From Rhodamnia argentea (Eukaryota > Streptophyta > Magnoliopsida > Myrtales > Myrtaceae), in contig NC_063154.1 in the NCBI RefSeq assembly GCF_020921035.1, positions 6,634,001 through 6,698,000 of the forward strand: a stretch of 64,000 nucleotides of DNA, given 5' to 3'. The notes below the pieces were generated by a model that saw nothing but the letters and a program-made list of their open reading frames with translations, did no database searches and had not been told where the DNA came from. Shown here one piece after another: positions 35,701-47,939 of the stretch (its first letter is position 1; the number at the start of each line of letters is the position of its first letter). Made by a program: the position numbers and the translations under genes.

Positions 35701-37167
35701 TGGCTTGTACATGGATTTGGCAGATTCTTTCTGAAATTGTGGTTTTAAAAACCTGTTTTCAAAATGAAAAGAAAACCAATTCTGGGTTATCTCTTGGTGC
35801 AAATTTTGTTTGGCTGCTTGCTAGAACAGATTTGGGACATGACTAAAAGTCTGTGTCCGGAATTCCTAATGTTCGCTCCACATAGTACATAAGAAAATGC
35901 GAGCTTCACCAAATGATTGCTCTTGAAACCTACATGTTCAACTGCAAATCTAGGACAAAGTATGTTTGCATCGTGGATATGCCTATGTAAGTCCATATAG
36001 ACAAAAGGTGGTAGGGAAATTTGTCCAGAAATCATTCTGGCTGTTGGCACGTACACATGCACCTGGGGGAGAGAGAGAGAGAGACTGGTTGTAAGAGTTT
36101 GTGTTTTTCTCAGTCATAAGCCAGAGCAGATACCCCACGTTTCTTTCTGGTTCATAAGAAACAAACCTTTCAGAAAAACAAAGTCTTTCTAGTTGCCTAA
36201 AACTGGTTTTTGCTGATGCCAAAGCTCCACTCTCAAACGAGCTTCCAAAAGACGCCAACTTTTATTTCTCCCAATGAAGCACTTCCATTTTAGTAAACTT
36301 TTGGCTCAGTCCCAGGTTTCATAAATTCTGCCAATAAGTTTTGCAATTGAATAAGTAAAGAGTCCAGAGCTTCTTACAGAAAAATCATCCTTCATGACTC
36401 TTCTTGCTAGTTTGTGAGCAAAGAGTCTGTGATTTTCACCCTTGTTTTATAATAGTTATTTTCTCATATTCTTAATACTGTTGTTCATGGAGTTCTTATT
36501 TCCTTTTTTTTTCTAATAATTTTGTGGACAAGTAGTTGCTGTCCATTCTTTGACCCTGAATATCCTTATTCTTCATGCAGCTATGAGGCTCTTCTTACAT
36601 TGGACAAGGAAAAACACCGAGTAGATGGACCGCTCTACTACTATATTTTCAACTCTCTGTTGTACTGCTTGCTTGTCCTTCATATATATTGGTGGGTCTT
36701 GATGTATAGAATGCTCGTTAAGCAAATTCAAGCAAGAGGGAAAGTCAGTGATGACGTTAGATCTGGTGAGTATATCATTAGTTTCCCAGATATCAGTCTT
36801 TGATACCTGCAATCATCATGTGAAGACAAGAATTCTGTAAAGTGTACCCTGCCATGGATTCTTGATGGTAGTCAAGGAGGCTAAAACATTTTCCACTTCT
36901 TCTTCCCTCACTTCGTCCTATTAACTTGCATGGCACTTCTGTAAACTTGACCTGATCAACATTTTACTCAGTGGATGGACCTTTTTTCCTTTGAAACATG
37001 AAAAGAAAACCGTAACTGAAACAAAAAGGAGGCAATTAGATAATGTGCTTTGTCCACTCTGTCATTCGTGTTATGATGTACACCAGACTTTTCTAATTAG
37101 TCATTGTGTTTATGAATTATTTTCCCCATACACAGATTCTGAAGGTGAAGATGATCATGAAGATTGA
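32707..37167 (+). CDS. Ceramide synthase, LAG1 homologue of the LOH1/LOH3 type (6 exons, 308 aa)
   Basis: This ER membrane enzyme N-acylates sphingoid bases with acyl-CoA to form ceramides. Exons: 32707-32844, 34031-34260, 34334-34489, 35496-35681, 36581-36765, 37136-37167 (927 bp in total). The product has several hydrophobic segments spanning a TLC domain. It carries both Lag1 hallmarks: [10 protein letters not shown] and [12 protein letters not shown], the latter containing the conserved HDxxDxxLE core. It begins [13 protein letters not shown] and ends in an acidic [11 protein letters not shown] tail, as in Arabidopsis LOH1 rather than LOH2. LOH1/LOH3-type enzymes are known to prefer very-long-chain acyl-CoAs. 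Intron 1 is long (1186 bp) and carries a 198-bp tandem duplication. No disruption was seen. Confidence 0.93.
33568..33966. repeat. Two-copy 198-bp tandem repeat in LAG1 intron 1
   Basis: A block beginning tctgtcatccctttt at 33571 recurs at 33769 with only a few mismatches, including the landmarks gaatatactgcaaggaag and gtcaccaccatttgctctt. The copies abut, so this is a local tandem duplication confined to intron 1 (32845-34030). It does not touch the splice sites. Confidence 0.85.
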
Positions 37168-38696
37168 GCAGCGAGAGAAAATTTATGGAGATACTGCCAC
37201 AAGGAGGTAAAAAGAGATTTTGAAAATTTACCTGGACATTTAGGCTGCTTAAAAGCTTTTGTTTCTTATTTTGCTTTAAACCACCCAGAACAGGAAGCAC
37301 CTTTTAAAGGGAAGGCTGCATGAATAATTTGTTCTCGACAAGACACGCGTGAATAGAAAACTTCCCTACTGTTTAATTGTTCTACTGTAGTCAAACAGCT
37401 CAAAAAAATAGCCCGAGCATGTTGCCTTCTGCATATCTCCTACATTAAGCATTAGTGAATATTCTAAACCGAGCCTTTTACTTTTGGCATTCAGCCTGAT
37501 AGATCGCTTTTCGTCGTGCAGGCTGTGATGTACTAAAATGTACATTGCTGAGAGGTTGCTGCACTACTGTTCTTTCGAAGCTAATACCCAATTGCTGGGA
37601 TTTGTCTGTCATTCAATCATGTGTTACAGTAATTAGAAGATGTGATGATTAGGTGGACATGGTGGTTATTATGAGACTTTGGCATTATGATTCGGTACCT
37701 TGATTAGATCACCATCTCATATGGAATTGTTCGTGGAACTCTCCCGGAAGCACATCCTCGGAATGGGCAGGTCTTTGAATGGCTGGGTGTCTGAAAGTGT
37801 TAGAACTCAGATATGATTCTTATTCTCCCGAGAAACATGTTACTTATGAACATTGGGGTGTTACTAGATTTTGGTTAGAGAAGATGTAGTTCTTCTGGAA
37901 GATAAGATGACTGTGTTTTGGTTGCTTGTGTACAATAAGAAAGCCAATTTGTTTCGTATAAACTTGCTGTTTCCCCTAAAATAGAAAAGATCATTCATGC
38001 ATAGCATAGTTCGAGGAGAGCCTTTCCAAATTAGTTAATCATCTTAATCCGCACTCGTTGCTAATGGATAGAGGTGATTATCAGGTAGGCTCGGGCCAAG
38101 GCAGGCTTGAAAGTCAGGCTTAATGTACTGCCGAAGCATGCCCGTTATGCAAAATTTATTTAGTACTTTCCAGGCTCGGCCGAAGATGGGCGGGCCTGTT
38201 CTTGTAAGAGCATTGTCGAAACCCGCCCGTTTACGTCTCGGCGCCTCGGCGGGCTTGGGCGGCCACCTACCCTTGATCAACCCTGCTAATAAATTTGTTG
38301 CTTAAGAGACTTACACATGTTTTGTGAACCAAAACGTGAGAAACTCTGTTCAACACGAGAAGCTAAAACAATTTTCTCCACTAATGGCAGCTGTAATGCG
38401 TTTGGTTTGGTGACTTGCCCAAATCTAAAACATTAAAACTCTTGAGCCACAGCCACATGTGCACGTCTCTCTCTCTCTCTCTCTCAAGAAGAAGAAGAAG
38501 AAGTCTTGGTAATTTTAGTCTGATGTTACCCACCAAACGGAACAGCATTGGTTGCATCCCCTCTTGACTTTTTGAGAAAACTTCACGCAAAATATTCAAG
38601 CAGCCATGCAGGAACTCAAGTGGACCTTCTCCATGTATGCTCGTGTATATGTATCTGCACAGTTCCAGGAAGTGCATGTCAGCCAAAGAACCAAAA
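37168..38696. other. LAG1 3' region, GC-rich repeat and peroxidase A promoter
   Basis: The first part is the LAG1 3' UTR and spacer. At about 38070-38275 lies a GC-rich repeat (cgggcctgttcttgtaagag; gcgggcttgggcggccacc). Diverged copies occur in front of the second peroxidase at 42150-42540. From about 38350 to 38690 the sequence is homologous to 42550-42890, so this is the shared peroxidase upstream region. It includes a (CT)n run and a GAA run near 38465-38505. Confidence 0.6.
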
Positions 38697-40188
38697 ATGG
38701 CAGCTTCGATTCATCTGAGAGTCCTCGCGATGCAGTTCTTGGGCGCGATCGCCTTCGTTTCTGGTGTTATCCAGTCTGGCGCAAGCGACCCTCCGCTGAC
38801 GCTTGATTATTATGCATCTTCGTGCCCGACCGTGTTCGACGTCACCCACAAAGAAATGGAATGTGCAGTGCTTTCAGATCCGCGCAACGCTGCGTTAGTA
38901 GTCCGGCTGCACTTTCATGACTGCTTCGTTCAGGTGCATTGTCTATATCGTGATTCTATGCAACTTTCCATTCTCTCGCCGTTAAACTGAACATGGTACT
39001 TGGGAATGAAGCGTTTGGCAGTGGTGACATTAATCATGAAGCATAGATCAAACTGCAAAGGGAGAATTGTTTCCTTATCTTTTGGTTGCGATTTTTACCA
39101 GGGATGCGACGGTTCGGTTCTGCTAGACGATACTATCACTCTGCAAGGAGAGAAGACAGCGTCCCCCAGTATAAACTCTCTACAAGGTTTTGAAATCATC
39201 GATAGGATCAAGAACAAGGTTGAATCCGACTGCCCCGGAATCGTCTCGTGTGCTGATATATTGACGATTGCTGCTAGGGATGCTGTCATTCTGGTAGATA
39301 GATTGTCCTGTCTCTCTGAAGTCCTCATTTCCTCAGTCAGATAATGTTCTGAATCATAACCTATGTGGTTGTACTTCTTAACCAAGGAGGAATATCAGAA
39401 CATCAATGTCATTAATATCGATTGTGTTTCGTACTTTATAGGTGGGCGGACCGTATTGGGATGTTCAGGTGGGGAGGAAGGACTCAAGAAGTGCAAGCTA
39501 CGAGCTCGCAAACACCGACATACCAACCGCGAACGAAGGTCTCGTTTCCATCATTTCCAAGTTCCTTAACCTCGGCCTCTCTGTCACCGACACCATTGCG
39601 CTTTCTGGTAATTATTTAAGTTCCTATTCCTCTTAAGCGGTTGATCAAATTACTCACCCAAGGTGAGCTCATTGCCACAGAGAAAAGAGCGCAATGATTC
39701 AGGCCTGTATATGGTAAATTAACGTCAGATTTTCCTTAATTGTGTGCACATACGAATCGCTAGGGGCTCACACAATCGGCATGGCACGCTGTGAGAACTA
39801 CCGCGCGAGAATATACGGGGACTACGAATCGACATCGGGTGGTAGTCCGTCATCCGAAGCGCGCCTCAGCAAATTGAAGTCCACGTGCCCCGCAGCAGGA
39901 GGGGGAGAGGACAACATTGCACCGATGGACTACGAGACGCCCAATGTTTTCGACAACTCCTACTACCATCTGCTCCTGAACGGAGAGGGATTACTCAACT
40001 CTGATCAGGAACTGTACTCGAGTGTATTGGCCATCCAGACCAAGAAGCTTGCAGAACAGTACGCGCACGACATGGCGGCTTTCTTTCAGCAGTTCTCCGA
40101 GTCCATGGTGAAGATGGGGAACATCACGAATTCGGACAGCTTCGTCAATGGAGAAGTGAGGAAGAATTGCAGATTTATCAATACATGA
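38697..40188 (+). CDS. PER11: Class III peroxidase, PER11-type, copy A (4 exons, 339 aa)
   Basis: This secreted haem peroxidase oxidises phenolics and other donors with hydrogen peroxide. Exons: 38697-38933, 39102-39293, 39442-39607, 39764-40188 (1020 bp in total). Residues 1-30 form a signal peptide ending near GAS/D. The distal haem site RLHFHDCFV (Arg70, His74) spans exon 1, and the [10 protein letters not shown] segment follows in exon 2. The proximal haem site [10 protein letters not shown] (His201) opens exon 4. The eight cysteines expected for four disulphides are present. The Arabidopsis PER11 resemblance is close ([32 protein letters not shown]). An upstream in-frame Met at 38637 exists, but 38697 matches the homologous copy. 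The gene is complete. Confidence 0.93.
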
Positions 40189-40229
40189 TCATTGGAAAAA
40201 CTTCAGGGCAAACCTATCATAATGTGCAA

Positions 40230-41255
40230 TAAAGAAGTGTACCTACCTGCCTGGTAGCTGAATTTCTACGCCGTATGAGCTTTTGTACATCTTTGTCTGT
40301 AATGAGCAAAGAGTTGCTCCCGATTATGGACTTCTTCTTACACAAATCCTCTTCATAATTATGGGAAAACATAGCAGAAATCGAGATTATTTTGATGTAG
40401 TTAATCCGTTACGACGTGGCCGAAGTTTTTTTTTTTTTTTTTTAATAGCTCATGCAACCAATTGAAGGAAGAAACATTTAAGGTCTGGAAATTGCGGTGC
40501 ACTAATGCATGACATACATCCTTGATTTTAAGGCCACGTAAAGTGTGAAACAAGAATCGAATGTATAGCAAACTTAGAAAAGATGACCGAATTACAGAGA
40601 AGACGAAGTTCGCGATGGAAAAGGAAATGTCCACGGTCCATGAACTTCCCGTGCCGAGATGGACCGTAAACCAGGCCATGAACCAGGCAGCCGGGAGTAC
40701 GGACAGGCATGACCCCTAGCGTTCTGAAACACTCCAAGCTCATCCTAGCCCCTAGGGGCGGCCGAAGTAATGATCTAACCTTTCCTAGAGAATCCTATAA
40801 AATGAGGGACGTGAAAGTCTCACGAGGGACAATCTAGGTAAGACAAAACATAGGAATCCAAACATGCAAGACAAGACATGCAAAACAAAGGAGGAAAAGG
40901 CAAGGGTTCGGAAAACAAGGGGTCTCTCACATGAGTATATAAAGGGGTGCGCTGGCCTTGTTTGTAATGACCCAACAATAGTAGTACATTATCTCCCTAC
41001 TTTCTTTCTCTTCGGTTCGAGTGAGCCAGTGAATGATCAATCCCGGGGAAGGCTTGGCTTAGGCGATCGATCGATCCAAAGAGCCAAAGTCGTTGCCCGG
41101 TCTCGATCCAAAGCATCAGCCCATGACACATGCATGCGAGAATGTCGTGCAAGGAACAAAATTAGGGTTTTGGTGGAGATGAAAGGCATGCCTGGGCGGC
41201 GTAGGAGGCACGGAAAACTCCCTCCACCCGAGGCCAGACCCTTCCATACATTTTC
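40230..41255 (-). pseudogene. Degraded SSL remnant (intron 1 and end of exon 1) behind peroxidase A
   Basis: Two stretches match the SSL genes found after the other peroxidase copies. First, 40234-40420 matches SSL intron 1: aagtgtacctacc, then gtatgag and cagaaatcgagat, as in 47131-47260. Second, 41110-41255 matches the exon 1/intron 1 junction around 47480-47620 (catgcgagaatgt; ggcacggaaaactccctccacc). Read on the minus strand the latter still gives WREFSVP followed by an AG/GCATG donor. Exons 2-3 and most of exon 1 are gone, and about 690 bp of unrelated sequence (about 40420-41110) sits between the two parts. It cannot encode a protein. Confidence 0.75.
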
Positions 41256-41375
41256 ACATTCTTTTTCTTCTGGTACACTTCAAGAATCAGTGACAAGGAA
41301 CGTTGCTTTTCTAGTTGATGACTCAAACTTTTGAGGATGCGTACAATGCAGCAACTGTGATGGAAATTCTAGTCT

Positions 41376-42062
41376 GTTTGGAGTGGGATAAGTGTCAAAA
41401 AAGTCCTAAACCTATTGCATTAGTGCCAATTCAGTCCTAAATCTTTTTTTGGTATCAATTCAGTCCTAAACCTTTTGCATTTGTGCCAATTAAGTCCTAA
41501 ACTTTTTATTGGTGCGAATTTAGTCCTAAACCTTCTATATTGTTGCCAATTCAATCCTAAATCTTTTATATTTATACCAATTGAGTTAATTCAGCAATTT
41601 TGATCGAAAATCGCTGACATAGACATCGATTATCCTACATGGCACTGCTAGCGCTAACTTGGACATTTTTTAATGTTATTTTAATATTTTAAATAATTTT
41701 TTAAGCATTTTTTTGGTTTTTTTCAAAATTATTTTTAAAAATTATTTAAATTATCAAAAAAATATTTAAAAAATCCACATTAGTGCCAACCGTGCCACGT
41801 AGGATAATTGGCGTCCATGCCGGTGGTTTCCAATCAAAATTGACCGAATTGACTCAATTAGCATAAATGCAAAATTTTTAGGACTAAATCGGCATTATTG
41901 TAAAAGGTTTAGGACCGAATTGGCACTAATAAAAGGTTTAGGACTTAAATGGCACCAATACAAAAGGTTTATGACTGAATTGGCACCAAAAAAAGGTTTA
42001 AGACTGAATTGACACTAATGCAATAGATTTAAGACTTTTTTGACACTTTTCCTATTTGGAAT
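41376..42062. mobile_element. Fold-back Mutator-like element with long inverted arms built of ~31-bp repeats
   Basis: The element runs from about 41385 (gggataagtgtcaaaaaagt) to about 42053. Its second half is the reverse complement of the first, giving arms of about 330 bp. The outer arms consist of tandem units of ~31 bp (gtcctaaacc...gtgccaattca); the inner arms share the blocks attatcctac and tggcac. The flanks gtttggagt (41376-41384) and atttggaat (42054-42062) match at 7 of 9 bases, as an aged 9-bp target duplication would. Long TIRs and a 9-bp duplication fit a non-autonomous MULE. No transposase is present. Confidence 0.65.
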
Positions 42063-42069
42063 AAAGGTT

Positions 42070-42892
42070 GGTTGTTCAATAAATCCCACGCTGAAGAGCT
42101 GCTTAAATCAATTAGTTATCTCAACCCATACCAGCTACTATTGAATAGAGTCGATCATCAGATTGGGGTCGGGTCAGGCCAGGTCGAGCCCTAACGTTGG
42201 GGCTTAATATGTCGCCGGAGCCTGCCCATCACATAAAATTCATGCAGCAACTTTCGGGCCCGCCAGATGTGCGCGGGTCGGGCCTTCTCATATAAGAGCA
42301 TTCTCCAAGCCCGCCCATTTACCTCTCTGGTCTAGGCGGGGCTTGGGCGGCCATCCCGCCGGTAGAGAACACTTTTCAGGCTTGACCTGGCCGGAGCCTG
42401 ACCATCCCACAAAATTCATGCAGCAACTTTCGGGCCAACAAGTATGGGCTGGTCGGGCCTTCTCATGTAAGAGCATTCCCCAAGCCCGCCCATTTACCTC
42501 TCGGGTCTAGGCGGGCTAGGGTGGCCACCCCGCCCGCAGAAAACTCTGTACAAAACAAGAAGGCTAAAACGATTACACTGATAGCAGCTATAATCGCGAT
42601 TGGTTTGGTGACTTCCCAAAGCTAAAACAATTACAAACATGTGCACGTCTCTCCCTCTTATCTCTCACAGAAGTCACAACACTTAAAAGTAATTTAGTCT
42701 CGGTATTACCCACCAAACAGAACAACATTAGTTGCATCCCCTCTTGACTATAAGGAAACTTCATGCAAGAATCCTCGATCAGCCATGCAAGAACTGAAGT
42801 TGTACTTGTCTACGTTTGTACTTCTCTCCTCCGTTCGTTCCTTTATAAATTGCACACAGTTTCAGGAAATGATGTGAGGCAAAGAACCAAGA
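42070..42892. other. Peroxidase B upstream region with duplicated GC-rich repeat
   Basis: Homologous to about 38010-38690 in front of copy A. It contains two tandem units of a GC-rich repeat with a period of 176 bp: ccggagcctg at 42215 and again at 42391, each followed by catgcagcaactttcgggcc and aagcccgcccatttacctct. Copy A has a single diverged unit. A TATA-like tataaat at 42844-42850 lies 43 bp before the start codon. Confidence 0.65.
42844..42850 (+). promoter_or_regulatory. Probable TATA box of peroxidase B
   Basis: The motif tataaat is 43 bp upstream of ATG 42893, implying a very short 5' UTR. At the homologous position copy A has tatatgta. This is a motif-based call. Confidence 0.45.
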
Positions 42893-44383
<1,491 letters not shown>

Positions 44384-44754
44384 TCGATATGATGTCCAGA
44401 CTTGTTCGATTTCTTAGTTTCTGTTGGTTATCTTGTAGGAGTCGGCCACAGGCAATCTAATTATGATTACCGAATTCATTCGGAAGTCAGAAACTCCTCT
44501 TGTAACGGAGACGTGGATTTGTCTCCCCACAGCCATTAGTAATGGTGTGCCTGTTCCCAAATATTGTGTGCGATTATTATGAAGTTAAGATTGACAAGCA
44601 TGACGCATACAGAACAGTCTGAGATGTCGCCTTGCGCCGAGCTGCAGAAAGGCGAAAAAATTGTAGGACTACATTGAACGATACAGAACCAGAACATTGA
44701 ACACTCACACTTGTTTGGCCAAACCAGAAAAGGAATCAACGCCCAACAGAAGCC
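44384..44754. other. Short spacer between convergent peroxidase B and SSL-1 stop codons
   Basis: These 371 bp must hold both 3' UTRs and polyadenylation sites. No independent gene is present. The matching spacer in unit C is 364 bp (56839-57202) and is almost identical. Confidence 0.8.
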
Positions 44755-47287
44755 TTAATACGCCTTGAACTTACCCACATAAGGCATCGTCACAGACCCG
44801 ATCCACAGTGTGCCCGCGAACTCTTCGACCTCGCTCACCGCCTCGAACGTCCTCCCAAACCCCCCGTCCAGCACTTCCACAACTCTCCCTTGTTCGCTGA
44901 ATTTGATTGCCACAGGGTCTTTGGTGAACCAAGGAATCTCATTGCCATCACGATCACCGTGAGCTCGGCCCCGCACTGATGAGCCCCGATGAGGACCCTC
45001 CTCCGTCTTGGGAAAAACCAGTCCTCTTCCACTGTTGAGGGCAACCCAGAACTCGCCCTTGTCGTTCCTCTTGATGTTGTCCGGGTACCTTGAGAGCTGA
45101 GGGTAGAAAACCTGCGCAGGAGTCGCATGGCGTCCTGTCCCTGAGGGCGAGAGAGGGATCCTAAGCAGCTGGAGGTTGCCAGTTTCGGCCACCACAAGGA
45201 AAGAGCCGTCCTTGCTTAGGGCCAGTCCGTTGGGGAAGGACAGCCCGTTGAGCAGGACCGTCACTCTCTTCGTGCGGGGGTCGTACTTGAGTACTCTCCC
45301 TGTCTTGTCTCCATTCTCTATGGACAACATGTAGTTCCTGATTACGATCATGCACAAACCCAGATGAGCCATTCATGCGAAGGGTTTCCTTTATCAAGTT
45401 CAGACGTCATTGCTTCCAAAAATGGAGCCTCAATCATCACAATGACAAACTCATTCATAGAAACACATGAACGGGTCTTAATTTAGGCACGTTGGACATT
45501 AACGTGAACTCATTTTTGTATGGCCGGGCGAGTGCAAGTAACGGTATATGTAGAAGCCATCAGCGTGAGTTTCGAGTCACTTCATTATCAGAGCATTTCC
45601 CTAGTTCGAAGGATTTTCTCATCGCAAAAAGGACGTAAATGACACATGTATAGACATACATGAGAACTTATATAAGAGACAGAGTCATGCTAGCATGACA
45701 GTATGATATGATGGTGGAATGTTAGGCATAAGATTAGAGATGAATTATGAACTTCCGCCATGATTGCTAAATATTTTTTTGTCATCCATAACACTTGCGT
45801 TTGAGGTTACACCGTTATTCTGTTATACCATGAGCTTCTCAAATCCGTAAGTGATAGAACTAGCTGGGCTCTTTAACGAGGAGCGTAGAGATTTCCCCAC
45901 TTAGGCAATTATCGGAGAACATGGCATGGGGCAGCAACCCGCGCGCGAGCTGCAACTCCAAAGAGTAAAGAGATGCTGACAAATGTGGTTGCAACTCAGA
46001 ATGCAGGGGCCATTTCCTATCTGTCGTAGCGCAAGTTGCAAGTCCAAAGAGTAAAGAGACGCTGACAAATGTGGTCGCAACTCAGAATGCAGCGGACAAT
46101 TCCTGTCTGTCGTTCATGTCAATGTCGCCCCAAAAGAGATGGCCCGTAATCTTAGAAACTACACATATTCTCCCTCGTGGCTGCACTTTAATCTTGCACC
46201 GTGAGATCTTAGAAACTAATCTTTGCAAAGTTGCCGGTCAAAATGATAGATCCACGGACTTAGCCTAGACACCCGATACAGATTCGATTTTCCCATATCA
46301 TTGTCGCCAGTCGAGTAGCGTCGTGCCGGATCTACCCATTTGGGGTTTTCAAACTCCGCCTCTATTGCGATCCACAAGATTAACCAAATAGGTATGTCGG
46401 GGATTCTGAGTTTAGATTCAGAAAATAGGAGCGGACACAAAAGGGCCTAATCATGTTGAGAAATGAATATGATGAATGTACCTTCTTTGGTAGAAAATGG
46501 AGCTGTCCGTGAAGTAAACGGCCCCCGTCCGAGCGTCAATGTCGAGCGCGTTGGTGAGGTTGAACCGGACCCCGCCGCCGGAAGTCGCGAGCTGCTCCGC
46601 GACACCGCCGCGTGGCCCGACCTTCAGGAGGCCGTAATAGGCGTCCGCCACATAGAGATCGCATGTCGCGCCGTTGAACTTGAGCCCCAGCGGCCTGCCA
46701 CATATCTGCTCCTTGTTAGGGTCCTTCGAGCCATCGCACAATTTCCTGTCCCTGATGACGAACGAGAGGAACTTGTCTCAGATTGTCACCATCATGCCTT
46801 CGAGATCGTCCATGATCTTATACTCATCTTTCACTCACATAGGAATGTGGGAAGAAAATGCCACGATATGAAACTTATATCAGTATAATTTAGCAGTTAG
46901 TTATGGACACACACATCTGGAATTGCCAACTATATCTCAGAAAATAGAGAATATTTGCAGATGAACAGCTTTCGGACATCCTCGACATTGACCTCGACTC
47001 GAACCGGACAGATCGCCGTGACTATTTGCGTTCGTCGTCGTCGGAAAACTTCAGGACATGTCCATCATGACGTGCATTAGATAGAGTACCTAAAAACTGC
47101 AGAAAGAAGACGAGAAGGAAGAAGAAGAAGTGTACCTACCCTCTCGGTAACTGAAGTTCTACCCAGTATGAGACTTTGGTAAACGTCACATGCGTGACAA
47201 GTAAAAGAGTTTTAATCCATGAATTTGAACTTTTTACCAATAAAACAGAAATTGAGATCATTAAGTACAATCCCTCCACGCTCGGAG

Positions 47288-47331
<44 letters not shown>

Positions 47332-47854
47332 GAATTTTCCTTCTATTTATTTACTTCACAAGAAACAGTTCAACGACATATTCCATCGGTTTTAAGCTCT
47401 CGTAAGACGTCGAACCGAAATCCGGATGCATGTATGGTGGGAGAAGATGAAGCTCATGAAGGGAAAGGACGTGCCTAAAGCACCATGCCAGCATGCAAGA
47501 ACGTTGTGCATGGAGCTAAAATTTAGGGTTTGCTTTTGTTTCCCCGGAGATGGAAAGACTTAAGACATGCCTGTGCGCAGTGGGCACGGAGAACTCCCTC
47601 CACCTGCGGCGTGGCCCTTCCCACTTGAGGATCCTCCCGTCCGAGACGCCGACGTACGGGCCTCGCCCTCTGCAGTCGAAGGCGACGCTCTCGGGCCCGG
47701 TGGCCTCCGCGAGAGCCAGCTGGTGGTACTTGCTCCCGACCCGGCCCATGGACACCATCTCAAACGGCGAAACCAGACCAAGGGAGGCGACGAACAACAC
47801 GGAGAAGATCAAGAGAGGGAGAGAGAGAGGAGTGCGTTTGAGGAGTGGGCTCAT
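44755..47854 (-). CDS. Strictosidine-synthase-like protein SSL-1 (3 exons, 378 aa)
   Basis: This is a six-bladed beta-propeller of the strictosidine synthase/calcium-dependent phosphotriesterase superfamily. Most plant SSL proteins are not true strictosidine synthases, and the substrate is unknown. Exons: 47854-47571, 46751-46482, 45337-44755 (1137 bp in total). The start at 47854 gives a good signal peptide (MSPLLKRTPLSLPLLIFSVL); an in-frame ATG at 47905 is nearly at the expected cap site. Motifs: GPESVAFD, GPYVGVSDGRILKW, ICGRPLGLKF, DLYVADAYYGLLKVGP, YFTDSS, GRVLKYDP, SFPNGLALSKDGSF, DNIKRNDKGEFWVALN. Intron 1 has a GC donor (AG/GCATGT), needed for phase and matched in the other copies. 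Intron 1 also holds (CT)20. Confidence 0.9.
45951..46122. repeat. 86-bp tandem duplication in SSL-1 intron 2, absent from SSL-2
   Basis: The block tgcaactccaaagagtaaag (45951) recurs at 46037 with a few changes, including cgcaactcagaatgcag. The matching place in SSL-2 (about 58398) has a single copy. It arose after, or was lost since, the B/C duplication. Confidence 0.75.
47291..47330. repeat. (CT)20 microsatellite in SSL-1 intron 1
   Basis: Forty bases of perfect CT repeat. The homologous tract in SSL-2 is (CT)8 at 59623-59638, so it has changed length since the duplication. Confidence 0.9.
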
Positions 47855-47931
47855 GGTGTGTGGTCTCTCTTTTGCGAGGATACTTTGCTGTCGAGATATA
47901 TTCATGATGGGGATTCAGACGCTCTTCTCTG

Positions 47932-47938
47932 ATTTATA
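47932..47938 (-). promoter_or_regulatory. Probable TATA box of SSL-1
   Basis: On the minus strand the sequence reads gcTATAAATca-like (ttataaatc), 78-84 bp upstream of the chosen ATG at 47854. The expected transcription start about 30 bp downstream falls near 47905, which supports the downstream ATG as the start. Confidence 0.5.
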
Positions 47939-47939
47939 A

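Noticed and set aside
40864-41334. A 156-residue plus-strand open frame
   Set aside because: Its right part overlaps sequence that aligns with the SSL exon 1/intron 1 junction in the other orientation. The frame is accidental.
47550-47939. A 129-residue plus-strand frame, with a twin at 59858-60247
   Set aside because: It is antisense to SSL exon 1. Its conservation between copies only reflects the recent duplication.
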